64,000 nucleotides of DNA from Porphyromonas sp. (GTDB taxonomy: Bacteria; Bacteroidota; Bacteroidia; Bacteroidales; Porphyromonadaceae): positions 62,001-126,000 of the forward strand of contig JALFBN010000005.1 of assembly GCA_022772085.1 (NCBI GenBank), given 5' to 3'. The position numbers and the translations under genes are program-made. This document shows, one piece after another, positions 17,003 to 26,938 of the stretch (its first letter is position 1; every line of letters starts with the position of its first letter). The notes below the pieces were generated by a model. The model did not search any database and had not been told where the DNA came from. It saw only the letters and a list, made by a program, of their open reading frames with translations.

Positions 17003-18316
17003 ATGCGACGGAGGATTATCCGTTTGGCTATCCCTAATATCGTTTCTAATATCACCGTACCCCTGCTCGCTCTTGTAGATGTCGGGTTGGCCGGTCATAC
17101 TGCAACGGGAGGAACCTCTATTGGGGCTGTTGCTGTTGCTTCGGGTGCTGTGAGTACGTTGTATTGGCTGTTTGGATTTCTGCGGATGGGTACGACGGGA
17201 TTTGTTGCTCAGTGCTTTGGTGCGAAAGAGTGGCGAAAGGTTAATCGCCATCTAGCGCAAGGGATTACAATGGCCCTCCTCTCAGGACTGTTGCTCTTGC
17301 TCATGATGCCTTTGGTTTTGCTCTTTGTTCGATTTATGGCGCAACGAGAATTGGTTCTGGGAAGTGCTGCTGTTGAATATGCACGCTTGGCTCTGTGCGG
17401 GGCTCCGGCTGCAATGCTTCTTTACGTTTTCAATGGCTGGTTTATTGGGATGCAGAATACCCGAGTGCCGATGTTGGGAGCAATTACGATCAATCTGCTT
17501 AACATCAGTTTGAGCTACCTCTTCGTCCATGTTTTCAAGATGGGTGTCCGTGGATTGGCTTTGGGTACAATTATTGCTCAGTATTCAGGGGTGATCTTCT
17601 TTTCTGTCATGGCACGATACCGCTATTGGGAAGTACTTTGTCGGTTTCGGGTGGCGGATCTTTGGCATTTGAGTGGAGGTCGTTCATATTTCACTACACA
17701 TCGGGATCTCTTTGTGCGATCAGCTCTTTTGAGTGCCGTGACACTCTTCTTCACCTATGCTTCCACGAGTTATGGAGAGGAGATCGTGGCTGCTAATACG
17801 TTACTGCTACAACTCTTCAATCTATTTTCCTACTTCATGGATGGCTTTGCTTATGCAGGGGAAGCCCTCACGGGGCGATACCTTGGTATGCGACGAAAGG
17901 AGGCTTTGCAAATGCTTGTTCGGCAACTCTTTTCTGTGACCGTCCCACTGACACTTGGAGCCACCCTCTTGTATTTTCTCTTTCCTGAGCCTTTCCTCTC
18001 CTTTTTGAGCGACAGTCCTCAAGTGGTGGAGACGGCCTTACGCTGGAGTCCATTCGTGGCATTCGTTCCTCTCGTCGGTTTTGCTGCTTTTTTGTGGGAC
18101 GGCATCTTTGTGGGTGCTACTTATGCCAAAGGCCTTTTGTGGAGTATGCTACTCGCATCAGCCTGCTTCTTTTCTATCTATTGGGGTACCCGCTCGCTTT
18201 GGGGAGTTGCCTCTCTTTGGCTTGCTTTTGATGTCTATTTGGCTGTTCGAGGGCTTGTTCAATGGCTCTTGTGGCATCGTCATTTTGCTACGCTACTTCA
18301 AGAGTCTAATTTATAG
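17003..18316 (+). CDS. MATE family efflux transporter
   Basis: 437 residues from the ATG at 17003, 32 bp after the upstream stop; a GTG a few codons upstream is possible. Twelve hydrophobic segments occur in two halves. IRLAIPNIVSNITVPLLALVDVGLAG is the typical MATE/DinF opening, and MGTTGFVAQCFG gives the conserved segment. These antiporters export drugs or lipid-linked compounds using Na+ or H+. It ends the porX run and faces the convergent DUF5686 gene; the hairpin TTCGTCTC/GAGACGAA (18325-18350) lies at the junction. Confidence 0.9.
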   Translation: MRRRIIRLAIPNIVSNITVPLLALVDVGLAGHTATGGTSIGAVAVASGAVSTLYWLFGFLRMGTTGFVAQCFGAKEWRKVNRHLAQGITMALLSGLLLLLMMPLVLLFVRFMAQRELVLGSAAVEYARLALCGAPAAMLLYVFNGWFIGMQNTRVPMLGAITINLLNISLSYLFVHVFKMGVRGLALGTIIAQYSGVIFFSVMARYRYWEVLCRFRVADLWHLSGGRSYFTTHRDLFVRSALLSAVTLFFTYASTSYGEEIVAANTLLLQLFNLFSYFMDGFAYAGEALTGRYLGMRRKEALQMLVRQLFSVTVPLTLGATLLYFLFPEPFLSFLSDSPQVVETALRWSPFVAFVPLVGFAAFLWDGIFVGATYAKGLLWSMLLASACFFSIYWGTRSLWGVASLWLAFDVYLAVRGLVQWLLWHRHFATLLQESNL

Positions 18317-18324
18317 TACGCCTC

Positions 18325-18350
18325 TTCGTCTCTGTTTAGAAGGAGACGAA
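18325..18350. terminator. Hairpin between convergent MATE and DUF5686 genes
   Basis: TTCGTCTC (18325-18332) pairs with GAGACGAA (18343-18350) over a 10-nt loop. It covers the last codons of the minus-strand gene; no clear T tract, so a weak terminator. Confidence 0.4.
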
Positions 18351-20966
18351 CATTCCGATTTTCACCATCCATTTGGGAGCATCTGTGATGTGACTTGGTG
18401 TAAAGCGTCTGAAATACTGAATGGCGAAGACGTTCAGGATATTTTCGATCCCGACACAACCCTCCAGGTAGAGGTGATTGTTCATGGGTGTGACCACCTC
18501 GGGATAAACATACTCCCCGACGCGCCTTGTTCGTCTCGAGGGTGAGACATCTCCCCAATAGCCTCTTATAGAGAGCAGTTCGCGCCAACCTGTTAGTCGA
18601 AGTATTGGTAAGCGATTAAAAATTAGCCCTTTGAGGTGGTAATTGAGGACGAAGTGAAGGTATTTGTCTGAGACGTATTCGAGGGGTTGCATCAGCTCAA
18701 ATGTACTTTGCCTTGCAACCAGACTGTTGTTGACCGATGGGGTGAAGAACCGCGTTTCGTCCGTTCGCCCGAGGGCAATTCCCCCCCGAATGTAGGTGTC
18801 CATAAAGCCGAAGAGGGAGAGGTAAACACGGGCATTGAGCCCTGCCGTGAGCTGTGCACTGGTGGCTTCGTTGCCCGGTAACCCTTTGGGTTGAAGCGAC
18901 AATCCCAAATTCAGGATGGGATAACGACGGCTCTCTTTCTCCACACTTACGGGACGTCGTCCGTTGCGAGGGATGCGTCCCAGCTTAAAAAAGACTTCTG
19001 CATCCAGGCTTGTTTTGGCGATAAACGGAGCTTCCGAGAGCGATCCATCGGGAGCAATTTTGTAATAGTGGAGATCGCCTGTTGCCTCTTTGCGGTTGTA
19101 AGAGAGGGAGAGGTTGCTATGAAATTCAGGACTCCAGTCCGCACTAAAACCGGCCGAGTAGCAGGTGCTGTAAAAACGATTACGAAGTTTCATTGTGCCG
19201 ACGAGTGTGCCTAGCCCATCTTTGTACATGGCGTCTTCGCTGTAACCGGGGACAAATAAATCGTGATGAGCCAAGAGGAAAAAGTTTCGTTGTGGATATT
19301 CCTCCTCGTGTCCCTCTTTGGCGAGGGGTGAATAAGTCAGTTTGCCGTAATACTTCCAGCGTTTGTCACCCAAGCCATAGGCTACATAGCCTTGACCGAA
19401 GAGGTGCTTATTGAGTTTGGCGTTGGTCACGCCACCAACTCGGAAGCGTGCCCCTTCGAGTACATTCCAAGCAAAAAGGGTCTCCACAGGGCCCAGTTCG
19501 GCAAAGTACTCCTCTCGTTTGAGTTTGCTCAGAGGTACTCCAAGAAAACCTCTTCCGAATACCTGCCCCATCTTGGCTAGAAATATATAACTCGGACGGT
19601 GGTGCAGATAATCCATCATCGCCACCGTACCCTCCCCCTGTCGAGGGAGCGGTTGAGGTCGTTCTACGATCCCATAATTACTTAATGTTGGCTTGTCAAT
19701 CAGTGCTCGCTGCTCCGGACTGAGTGCCAGTCTGGGGTCCAGGGCTAACGAATCGCAAGCTTCCGCCCCAATTCGATATTGGCTGTATATGTAGGCTATA
19801 TTAACTTCACAACTGTATGGAATGAGCTCGGTAGGGGTTAAGAAGGCATGGGTCTCCTGCATTTTTGGGAGCCAAATTGTATCATTTCCAAGGGGGGTAG
19901 GGGTATAGCTAAAGTCCATCGACCAGTGTGAGACCCAGTCCAAATTGGCCTGCTTGGGAACCTCTAAATGTGCTTTGGCCAAGGAGTAGGAGGTGGTATC
20001 GATCCAGAGTTTCCCCGATAATCCTACACTGTATTTCGAGAAGGGAACAACCCCTATTTCATAGGCAGGACGCCCCTCTATCGCTACCGTGTCAAGTAAG
20101 AAATACTTATAAAAAGAGGTAGAGAAGAATTTGCTCATAGGCCCCGGGAAGCGGTTTTTGAGTATCTCCAAATCACTTGCATAGAGATCAATTTCGGGGT
20201 ATAGCTCGTCCATATTGGCATCCGTACCCGAAGATTCGACAGCCTCCTCGAGCCCCGCAAAGCGACGACCAATGATCAATTCATTGCGTTGTACTCCCCC
20301 TTGAGCTGAACGTACAGACTCTCTCTCCCGTAACGAAAAGGGGCGAACCATCATCCCGGAACGACTTGAACTGTCGCTCCATTGCCTCCATTTCTCCTCG
20401 GGAATGCCAAAATACCATCCGCCTGCGCTGTCTGCAGGAGTTGCGAATCCCATCATTTGCCTACGGTAGAAGCGGTAGGAGTAGTCGGGATAGCGAGCTA
20501 TTCGATTTTCCTCTTTTCGGGCAATTGCTTTGTCTATAATTGCCACGGCAGGGTTGCCCTTTTTACTGTATTTTTTGTTGGGTTTGACGACGACAGTTTC
20601 GAGTTGTGTCCCACGAAGTTTGATCTCCCAGTAATTGTTCTTTAGCTCCCTGATTTGGGCAATTGTTTTGGTTTGACTATCATAACCCACCATACTGGCG
20701 GAGAGTGTTGTATTTCGTCGGGTTGCAATGTCCTTGGGAAGCGTAAGAGTAAAGTTGCCATCCAGATCAGCACGTGTGCCGATGTGCCGATGTTGCGTTA
20801 CATAGATCATTGCACTGACAAGCGGCTCGCCTGTTATCGAGTCGGTTACTCGCCCTTTTATGGAGATTTGCCCCCAAAGGGCGGTGGTGCTCATGAGTAG
20901 GAGTGTGGCGAAGACGAGATACCCGAATCCTTTTATTAGAGGAGTGAATAAGTTCATCTGTTTCAT
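18336..20966 (-). CDS. DUF5686 / carboxypeptidase-regulatory-like outer membrane protein
   Basis: 876 residues. A signal peptide (about 1-32, TALWGQ) is followed by a carboxypeptidase-D regulatory-like domain (ISIKGRVTDSITGEPLVSA, about 34-115) and then the DUF5686 region, ending in a C-terminal beta barrel with a terminal Phe (MVKIGMFVSF). The same N-terminal domain is found on SusC/TonB-dependent transporters, but no plug motif is seen. The family is common in Bacteroidota and has no fixed role that I know; an outer membrane position is likely. It begins 35 bp after the rpoN stop, so it may be co-transcribed with rpoN and murF. Confidence 0.85.
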   Translation of the reverse strand: MKQMNLFTPLIKGFGYLVFATLLLMSTTALWGQISIKGRVTDSITGEPLVSAMIYVTQHRHIGTRADLDGNFTLTLPKDIATRRNTTLSASMVGYDSQTKTIAQIRELKNNYWEIKLRGTQLETVVVKPNKKYSKKGNPAVAIIDKAIARKEENRIARYPDYSYRFYRRQMMGFATPADSAGGWYFGIPEEKWRQWSDSSSRSGMMVRPFSLRERESVRSAQGGVQRNELIIGRRFAGLEEAVESSGTDANMDELYPEIDLYASDLEILKNRFPGPMSKFFSTSFYKYFLLDTVAIEGRPAYEIGVVPFSKYSVGLSGKLWIDTTSYSLAKAHLEVPKQANLDWVSHWSMDFSYTPTPLGNDTIWLPKMQETHAFLTPTELIPYSCEVNIAYIYSQYRIGAEACDSLALDPRLALSPEQRALIDKPTLSNYGIVERPQPLPRQGEGTVAMMDYLHHRPSYIFLAKMGQVFGRGFLGVPLSKLKREEYFAELGPVETLFAWNVLEGARFRVGGVTNAKLNKHLFGQGYVAYGLGDKRWKYYGKLTYSPLAKEGHEEEYPQRNFFLLAHHDLFVPGYSEDAMYKDGLGTLVGTMKLRNRFYSTCYSAGFSADWSPEFHSNLSLSYNRKEATGDLHYYKIAPDGSLSEAPFIAKTSLDAEVFFKLGRIPRNGRRPVSVEKESRRYPILNLGLSLQPKGLPGNEATSAQLTAGLNARVYLSLFGFMDTYIRGGIALGRTDETRFFTPSVNNSLVARQSTFELMQPLEYVSDKYLHFVLNYHLKGLIFNRLPILRLTGWRELLSIRGYWGDVSPSRRTRRVGEYVYPEVVTPMNNHLYLEGCVGIENILNVFAIQYFRRFTPSHITDAPKWMVKIGMFVSF

Positions 20967-21001
20967 TGTATTGTGTTGTATTGAGTTTGTTTGCAGTCTG
21001 T

Positions 21002-22468
21002 TTAGAGTTCCTTTCTAAGTCTTGCTATGGGGATTCCGAGTTGCTCTCGGTATTTGGCAACGGTTCTTCGAGCGATCGGGACGCCCTCTTTACTGAGCAG
21101 CTCCCCAAGGATGGTATCGGATAACGGATTGCGTTTATCCTCCTTTTCTATCAATTTTCGGAGTTTATCTTTGGTACTTCGGGAGGAGATACTTTCTCCA
21201 TCTTGCCCTTGTACGCCTTCACTAAAGAGGAATTTGAGAGGGTATATGCCGTAGTCGCTTTGGATGTATTTGCGCTGGGTGATGCGACTGATGGAGCTGA
21301 TATCGAGGTTTACGATCTCGGAAATCTCTCTGAGCACGAGTGGACGCAATTGCTGGATGTCTCCCGATCGGAAAAATTCGGATTGAGCTTGGACGATGGC
21401 ACCAACGACGTGAAGCAGCGTTTGCCTCCGACGCTTGAGGGCATCAATAAAGCGACGAGCCTCTGTAATGCGCGAGGAGGCAAATTCTCGAGAAACCTTT
21501 TCGGTTTCGTTTTTTATGGGGCTTTGGCTGATGGTCAGATAGGCCGGAGAGATTCCGAGGTTGGGTAGGTTAGGAGCGTCATTGAGCCACAGTTGTAATT
21601 CCCCTTCATGTAGATGCACGGTAAAATCGGGGACAATACGTGAAATAGCTGCTTCCATCGAGGTCCCATAACCGTTTGCGGGGCGAGGATTGAGCCGTTT
21701 GATTGCCTGTTGTGCAGAGGAGAATTGCGCTTCGCTGATGTCTAACCCTTTGATAATGCGTTCATAGCGATGCCCTGCCAAATCCTCAAAATAGTTTTGT
21801 ACGATGGCGTACATAATTTCGGAGACGTCGCTCTTTGCGAGTCGTCCGATCTGTTCCAAAAGGGATTCTTGAAGGTTTTCTGTTGCAACGCCTGCGGGAT
21901 CAAGTTGTCGGATCTTGGCAATCATGGACAAAATCTCCTCGTCCGCAACCTCCATGTTTTCGTTGAAAAGGATGGCATTGCTGATCTCAAATAGGGAGGC
22001 TTTGAGGTAGCCGTCGTCGTTGAGGTTGCCAATGATGTACTCGGCAATCGTGCGTTCACGGTCCGATAGAGGCAGGGTGATCAACTGCTCCCAGAGGTCG
22101 TCTGCCAAAGTGGGGGCCTCGTTGGGTTGTATAAAGTTGTATTCTTCATCTTCACTTTGTGCCTCTTTTAGAGGAAGTTCTCGTTGCGAATCTTCACGTA
22201 CATCGTCAGCTGTATAGTCGTCGATGGAGAGCTCCTCGGCAGGTTCCCCCTGCTCTTCTGTTGAAGTGTCAATGTCAGGCTCTCTGAAATCGGCGTCCGC
22301 ATCTTCCTCTTCGCCGTCTTGTACAATCTCTAGAGCAGGGTTGTTTGATAGCTCCTCACGGATGCGATCCGCAAGTTCTTCACCAGAGACTTCAAGCAAT
22401 TTGATCTGTTGGATCTGTTGAACATCTATGGCCAGCTTTTGTCGTTGCTCTAGATTTTGTTTCAGCAT
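21002..22468 (-). CDS. rpoN: RNA polymerase sigma-54 factor
   Basis: 488 residues. The N-terminal activator-interacting region is LKQNLEQRQKLAIDVQQI (Gln/Leu-rich), followed by an acidic stretch (about 45-110) and the core-binding region. Near the C-terminus come a helix-turn-helix and the RpoN box, RRTVAKYRE at about residues 468-476. Sigma-54 directs transcription from -24/-12 promoters and needs an enhancer-binding ATPase. Its start overlaps the murF stop by 7 bp, suggesting coupling to murF. Confidence 0.97.
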   Translation of the reverse strand: MLKQNLEQRQKLAIDVQQIQQIKLLEVSGEELADRIREELSNNPALEIVQDGEEEDADADFREPDIDTSTEEQGEPAEELSIDDYTADDVREDSQRELPLKEAQSEDEEYNFIQPNEAPTLADDLWEQLITLPLSDRERTIAEYIIGNLNDDGYLKASLFEISNAILFNENMEVADEEILSMIAKIRQLDPAGVATENLQESLLEQIGRLAKSDVSEIMYAIVQNYFEDLAGHRYERIIKGLDISEAQFSSAQQAIKRLNPRPANGYGTSMEAAISRIVPDFTVHLHEGELQLWLNDAPNLPNLGISPAYLTISQSPIKNETEKVSREFASSRITEARRFIDALKRRRQTLLHVVGAIVQAQSEFFRSGDIQQLRPLVLREISEIVNLDISSISRITQRKYIQSDYGIYPLKFLFSEGVQGQDGESISSRSTKDKLRKLIEKEDKRNPLSDTILGELLSKEGVPIARRTVAKYREQLGIPIARLRKEL

Positions 22469-23784
22469 AGGTCTACCAGCGAATTGAAATGCATTCCATT
22501 GGAGGCTTTGATGAGGATGAGTGCATGGTCAATGGGCTTTTTACGAAGTCGTTCCTCCAGGGCTTCGGTGGAGACAAAGTAGTGTAGGTGAGAGGTTGGG
22601 AACATCCCTTGGAGGGTGTAAAACTCGCTTCCGACAAGGTAACAGGTCACATCGGAAGAGAGTGCTGCGAGACGTTGTACAATGGCTTTATGTTCAGCGA
22701 GAGAAGCCTCTCCCAGCTCAAACATATCACCCAATAGGAGGTACTTCGGGCGTTCGCTTTTGATCGAAAGGAAGTTCTCTATCGCCGTACTCATACTCGA
22801 TGGGTTGGCATTGTATGCATCTACGATAAGGGCATTTTCTCGAGAGGTGCTTGCCACATATTGCGAGCGGCTATTGGTGGGTGTGTATTCCTCCAGCGCG
22901 CGGACTATGTCGGGCGGAGCAACGCCGAGTCGAAGCCCCACAGCTACAGCTCCTGCAACGTTGGGGAAATTGTACTTTCCGACTAATTGGGTGTGGACCT
23001 GATAGCGACAACCTTGCCAATGGAAGGCGATGGCTAAAAAGCAGTCCAAAGGATGTTCAATGATTTCTGCACGGAAAAAGGCCTCTTGGGATTGCCCATA
23101 CGTGGTGTAGGTGAGCCCTTTGGCACACTCTAGGAGTAAGGGATCTTCGGCGTGAACCCAAGCCTCTCCGTTATGATCTCGAAGCCATTCGTAGAGTTCA
23201 CTTTTCGCACGGATTACCCCTTCGTAAGAGCCAAACCCTGCAAGATGTGCCCTGCCGATATTAGTGATTAACCCAAAGTCCGGTTCGGCTATATCGGTGA
23301 GTTGGGCAATATCCCCGATATGGGAGGCTCCCATCTCCACTACTCCATATTGCATCTCGGGGGAGAAGGAGAGGAGGGTGAGCGGTACCCCTATTTGATT
23401 GTTGAGGTTACCAACGGTGGCTCCAATGGTATAGGTGCTTCCCAATACGGCAGAGATCAGCTCCTTGGTTGTGGTCTTGCCATTGGTCCCTGTGATTCCT
23501 ATGATTGGAAGTGCGAGTTTTCGACGATGCATTCTGCCCAGGTCGCAAAGCGTTGTAAAAGAGTCCTCGACGAGTAGACAGCGTGTATCCTCAGCAGCTA
23601 TCTTGGGATCATCCACAATCGCATAGGTACACCCATTGGTCAATGCATCAAGGGCAAACCGATTGCCGTCGAATCGTTCGCCTCGCAGTGCGATAAACAT
23701 AGCCCCTTTTCGACGGGATCGGCTATCAGTTGTGACCCCATCGCATTGCAAAAAGTGGGCATAAAGATCTTCCAGACTAATCAT
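22462..23784 (-). CDS. murF: UDP-N-acetylmuramoyl-tripeptide--D-alanyl-D-alanine ligase
   Basis: 440 residues, normal MurF size. The Mur-ligase ATP site is GITGTNGKTTTKELI (about 95-109), with SxxNxNNxxGVP as VGNLNNQIGVPLTLL, the DAYNANP element at about 313 and the ADP/C-terminal region LLLGDMFELG. It adds D-Ala-D-Ala to UDP-MurNAc-tripeptide in the cytoplasm. It sits away from the main cell-wall cluster and reads straight into rpoN (7-bp overlap). Confidence 0.97.
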   Translation of the reverse strand: MISLEDLYAHFLQCDGVTTDSRSRRKGAMFIALRGERFDGNRFALDALTNGCTYAIVDDPKIAAEDTRCLLVEDSFTTLCDLGRMHRRKLALPIIGITGTNGKTTTKELISAVLGSTYTIGATVGNLNNQIGVPLTLLSFSPEMQYGVVEMGASHIGDIAQLTDIAEPDFGLITNIGRAHLAGFGSYEGVIRAKSELYEWLRDHNGEAWVHAEDPLLLECAKGLTYTTYGQSQEAFFRAEIIEHPLDCFLAIAFHWQGCRYQVHTQLVGKYNFPNVAGAVAVGLRLGVAPPDIVRALEEYTPTNSRSQYVASTSRENALIVDAYNANPSSMSTAIENFLSIKSERPKYLLLGDMFELGEASLAEHKAIVQRLAALSSDVTCYLVGSEFYTLQGMFPTSHLHYFVSTEALEERLRKKPIDHALILIKASNGMHFNSLVDLC

Positions 23785-23811
23785 TGGTCGATTTATTATA
23801 CAAGAAGACGT

Positions 23812-23844
23812 GGGAAAATCCTACCTCCGGGATTTTCCCTTTTT
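23812..23844. terminator. Hairpin between the GYF/CD225 gene and murF
   Basis: GGGAAAATCC (23812-23821) pairs with GGATTTTCCC (23830-23839) and a T run follows only on the plus strand. On the minus strand, where the genes run, it has an A tract before and a weak T content after, so it may be an imperfect terminator for the gene at 23885. Confidence 0.5.
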
Positions 23845-23884
23845 ATTAGATGACCTTATCTCGAAATAGGTACAAGGGGTAGCG

Positions 23885-24403
23885 TTAATACGACTCTGCG
23901 ATACCGAGAATAAACTTGAACACCACAAAACAAATGCCGAAGAGAGCTCCTAATATTGCGCTTGCAATACTCCAGCTTTTGGCGGCTTTACTATGCTTTT
24001 CGGCGGCGAGAAAATCTCCACGCATGTGCGCTTTTTCTACTTTGCTTGCATTGATGATGGCAGGGATACCCAACGGCCAGCAGCAGATTAGTGTTACTAT
24101 GATGCTCCAAGCTAGGTAAGTAGGAGGGCATGGGCGGTAGGCTGCGTTGGGATCGACCCCCGGGAAAAATCCCCCACCATAGAGAGGTGTTTGAAATCCG
24201 TTGTAGGGAGGTACCTGCTCCTGTGAGGACTGATTTTGCCACAGGAAGTCCAACTCGGGCAGGAGGCGAGCCTCTTTCCAATCCTCTAGACCTTGACGCC
24301 AAACCATCGTTTGAGGTGTAATATTTTCTTGAGAGAGCTGTTCTGCTTCAAAAGGGCCTACCTGTTGTCCATTGCGGATGTAATAAAATTTTTCGGTGGT
24401 CAT
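23885..24403 (-). CDS. GYF_2 and CD225/dispanin domain membrane protein
   Basis: 172 residues. The N-terminal GYF_2 domain is at about 3-55 (EKFYYIRNGQQVGPFEAEQL, MVWRQGLEDWKEA). A short Pro/Gly/Tyr linker and a CD225-type region with two membrane helices follow at about 95-172 (SIIVTLICCWPLGIPAIINA, AILGALFGICFVVF). The combination is common in bacterial membrane proteins, where GYF_2 may bind proline-rich partners. Function not established. It is a single gene between murF and aroE. Confidence 0.85.
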   Translation of the reverse strand: MTTEKFYYIRNGQQVGPFEAEQLSQENITPQTMVWRQGLEDWKEARLLPELDFLWQNQSSQEQVPPYNGFQTPLYGGGFFPGVDPNAAYRPCPPTYLAWSIIVTLICCWPLGIPAIINASKVEKAHMRGDFLAAEKHSKAAKSWSIASAILGALFGICFVVFKFILGIAESY

Positions 24404-24466
24404 CTGTAATGCTATTATTTATATCGTTTGTCTTGTTATCTCTTCCCTTGCGAAAGTAATGTTTTT

Positions 24467-25240
24467 CTATTGAATAGTTGAGTTTTCGTGCTCTCGGGCC
24501 GACCAAATCTTCCAGTTTTCATGTGCTTGGAGAAGGAGCATATCCAATCCGTTTTTGGTGGTAGCTCCTTGGGCTTGAGCCTGCTGTAAAAATCGTGTTT
24601 GGTTGGGAGAGTAGATAAGGTCGTAGCAGAGGTGTCGCTCCGTGAGGCAGTTGTAAGGGATCGGAGGGTACTCTTGGATGTTGGGAGTCATGCCTACGGG
24701 GGTACAATTAACTACCACGAGGTATTCGTCCAATACTTGTGCCGACAAGTCGTTGTATCCTATACCCTGATTTTTTTGAGGATCCCGACTGACTGTAAGG
24801 GTGGCTATGCTGAGTTTTTTGAATGCACGTTGCACGGCCAGTGAAGCTCCTCCTGTTCCGAGGACGAGTGCTTGGCGGTGATGTGATCGGAGGAGTGGTG
24901 CTATGGATAGTCGGAAGCCTTCTATGTCCGTATTGTACCCAATGAGTCTGCGTTTGCCCCAGCGAGCGTTAAGTACGACCACGGTATTGACTGCACCAAG
25001 AAGCGAGGCCTCGGGATCGAGTTCCGTCAAGTAGGGCAGTATTGCCTGCTTGTAGGGACTGGTTACATTGAATCCTCGGAGTTGGGGATGGGCCTGTAAA
25101 AAGCCTTTGAGTTCCTTGAGGTCGGCGAGATCTGCCGTAATGTAGCAGGCGTCAATCCCTTCGGTACGGAATTTCTCGTTGAAAAACTCCTCTGATTTGG
25201 AGTGTCCTATGGGGTGTCCGATCAGTGCGTATTCTTTCAT
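24467..25240 (-). CDS. aroE: Shikimate dehydrogenase
   Basis: 257 residues. The substrate-binding N-terminal half has IGHPIGHSKSEEFFN and FNVTSPYKQAILPYL (Lys-Asp type catalytic region), and the NADPH-binding glycine-rich loop is VLGTGGASLAV. NCTPVGMTPN is the conserved C-terminal motif. It reduces 3-dehydroshikimate to shikimate. The start overlaps the menG stop (ATGA), the last gene of the phoH-purC-menG-aroE block. Confidence 0.96.
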   Translation of the reverse strand: MKEYALIGHPIGHSKSEEFFNEKFRTEGIDACYITADLADLKELKGFLQAHPQLRGFNVTSPYKQAILPYLTELDPEASLLGAVNTVVVLNARWGKRRLIGYNTDIEGFRLSIAPLLRSHHRQALVLGTGGASLAVQRAFKKLSIATLTVSRDPQKNQGIGYNDLSAQVLDEYLVVVNCTPVGMTPNIQEYPPIPYNCLTERHLCYDLIYSPNQTRFLQQAQAQGATTKNGLDMLLLQAHENWKIWSAREHENSTIQ

Positions 25241-25953
25241 TTCTCGGCATAATATAGTGTTGCGATGCCTCCGGAGAGTTTTTTGTAACCCACGTTTCGG
25301 TAGCCTACCATCTCCAGGAGAATTGTAAATTGTTCATATTGGGGCACTTTCCGAACGGACTGAGGGAGATAGTTGTAGGCAGTTCGGTCTCGAGCAACGA
25401 GGAATCCAACGAAAGGAATGAACGTGTGCGTCCATATATTGTATCCAAGGCGCAGTAGGGGATGCTGGGGAACACTCAGCTCCAATACGGCAATAAGACC
25501 TTTGGGACGAGTTACCCGATACATTTCGCTGAGTCCTTGGGTGAGATGCTCGAAATTGCGAATGCCAAAAGCACACATGACGGTATCGAACATTTCTGTC
25601 TCATAGGGTAATGCCTCGCAGTTGGCAACCTCCAGTTTGATGCCGTCAGCTCCTGACCGAGCAACCTTCTCTTCTCCCTTTTTGAGCATTCCTTCGGAGA
25701 TGTCAATCCCGATGATTTGCTCTACCTCGGGGCACTGTCGTCTAAGTTCGATACTCAGATCGGCAGTGCCTACGGCAACGTCTAAAATCTTCTTTGGAGA
25801 GTGGCTTGCCACCTTGCGTACCGTTGTTTTGCGCCAGATGCGGTCGATCCCCAAAGTCATCAGTTTATTGACAACGTCGTAACGCAGGGCAATGCCGTTG
25901 AACATCGTCCTGATGCGTTCCGTTTTCCCTTGAGGAGCGGTAGGTGTCGCCAT
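25237..25953 (-). CDS. menG: Demethylmenaquinone methyltransferase
   Basis: 238 residues from the ATG at 25951-25953; an upstream extension is open but overlaps purC and lacks family similarity. SAM-dependent methyltransferase of the UbiE/MenG family: motif I is ILDVAVGTADLS, and FDTVMCAFGIRNFEH and GLIAVLELSVP are the UbiE/MenG signatures. It makes menaquinone from demethylmenaquinone, the quinone expected in an anaerobic Bacteroidota. Gap to purC 26 bp; overlaps aroE by 4 bp. Confidence 0.95.
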   Translation of the reverse strand: MATPTAPQGKTERIRTMFNGIALRYDVVNKLMTLGIDRIWRKTTVRKVASHSPKKILDVAVGTADLSIELRRQCPEVEQIIGIDISEGMLKKGEEKVARSGADGIKLEVANCEALPYETEMFDTVMCAFGIRNFEHLTQGLSEMYRVTRPKGLIAVLELSVPQHPLLRLGYNIWTHTFIPFVGFLVARDRTAYNYLPQSVRKVPQYEQFTILLEMVGYRNVGYKKLSGGIATLYYAEK

Positions 25954-25979
25954 GATCGAAAAAGAATAAAAGGGCTTGA

Positions 25980-26927
25980 TTACTTGTTGAGGAAGTTGAG
26001 GATATTCCGTTCGATACGATCCGCAAGATTTGTGAGATCCGCACGTTGGAATGTTTCGCCCGTAACGTGTTCGTAGAGTTCGATGTAGCGTTCGGCAACG
26101 CTCATGCAATACTCTTCGGACATGGGAGGAACCTCTTGACCCTCTTTGCCCATGAATCCTTGTTCGGTGAGCCATTTGCGCACAAACTCTTTGGATAGTT
26201 GCTTTTGAGGCTCGCCTTTGGCAAAGCGTTCTTCGAAGCCATCGGCGTAAAAGTAGCGGGAACTGTCGGGAGTGTGGATCTCGTCAATCAAGTAGATTTT
26301 GCCGTCTTTTTTTCCAAATTCGTACTTGGTATCGACGAGGATCAGCCCCTTCTCTTTTGCAATTTCTGAGCCGCGGGCAAAAAGGGCTTGGGTATATTCC
26401 TCGAGTAGGGTGTAGTCCTCTTCGCTTACGAGCCCCGTGCGGATAATCTCTTCTCGGGAGATATTTTCATCATGTCCTTCATCGGCTTTTGTGGTGGGGG
26501 TGATGATGGGGTGATCGAAGCGTTGATTCTCTTTGAGTCCATCGGCAAGGGGGATGCCACAGATTGAGCGTTCGCCCTGCTCATAAGCGCGCCATGCGCT
26601 GCCGGTGATGTAGCCACGGATAACCATTTCCACCTTAAAGGGTTCGCATTTATGCCCAATTGTAACCATGGGGTCGGGAGTCGCGATCTTCCAGTTGGGC
26701 ACAATATCCGTCGTGGCATCCAACTGTTTAGCGGCAATTTGGTTGAGTACTTGTCCTTTGTAGGGGATTCCGGCGGGGAGCACCACATCAAAAGCACTGA
26801 TGCGGTCGGTGGCAATCATAGCCACGAGGTCGCCCTCAAGGAAGTAGACATCCCGCACTTTTCCATGATATACGCTTTGCTGTCCCGGTAATTTGTAGTC
26901 GGTGCGAAGAAGTGTTTCGATCTTCAT
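25980..26927 (-). CDS. purC: Phosphoribosylaminoimidazole-succinocarboxamide synthase
   Basis: 315 residues, the long form usual in Bacteroidota. [29 protein letters not shown] is the conserved ATP-binding opening (residues about 23-51), and ITGSAWRAY and DTKYEFG are the SAICAR synthetase signatures. It joins CAIR with aspartate in purine synthesis. It starts 11 bp after the phoH stop and precedes menG in a tight block. Confidence 0.97.
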   Translation of the reverse strand: MKIETLLRTDYKLPGQQSVYHGKVRDVYFLEGDLVAMIATDRISAFDVVLPAGIPYKGQVLNQIAAKQLDATTDIVPNWKIATPDPMVTIGHKCEPFKVEMVIRGYITGSAWRAYEQGERSICGIPLADGLKENQRFDHPIITPTTKADEGHDENISREEIIRTGLVSEEDYTLLEEYTQALFARGSEIAKEKGLILVDTKYEFGKKDGKIYLIDEIHTPDSSRYFYADGFEERFAKGEPQKQLSKEFVRKWLTEQGFMGKEGQEVPPMSEEYCMSVAERYIELYEHVTGETFQRADLTNLADRIERNILNFLNK

Positions 26928-26938
26928 AAACTCTCTAT

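Noticed and set aside
25954-26175. N-terminal extension of menG
   Set aside because: The extended part overlaps purC; the family starts at the ATG at 25953.
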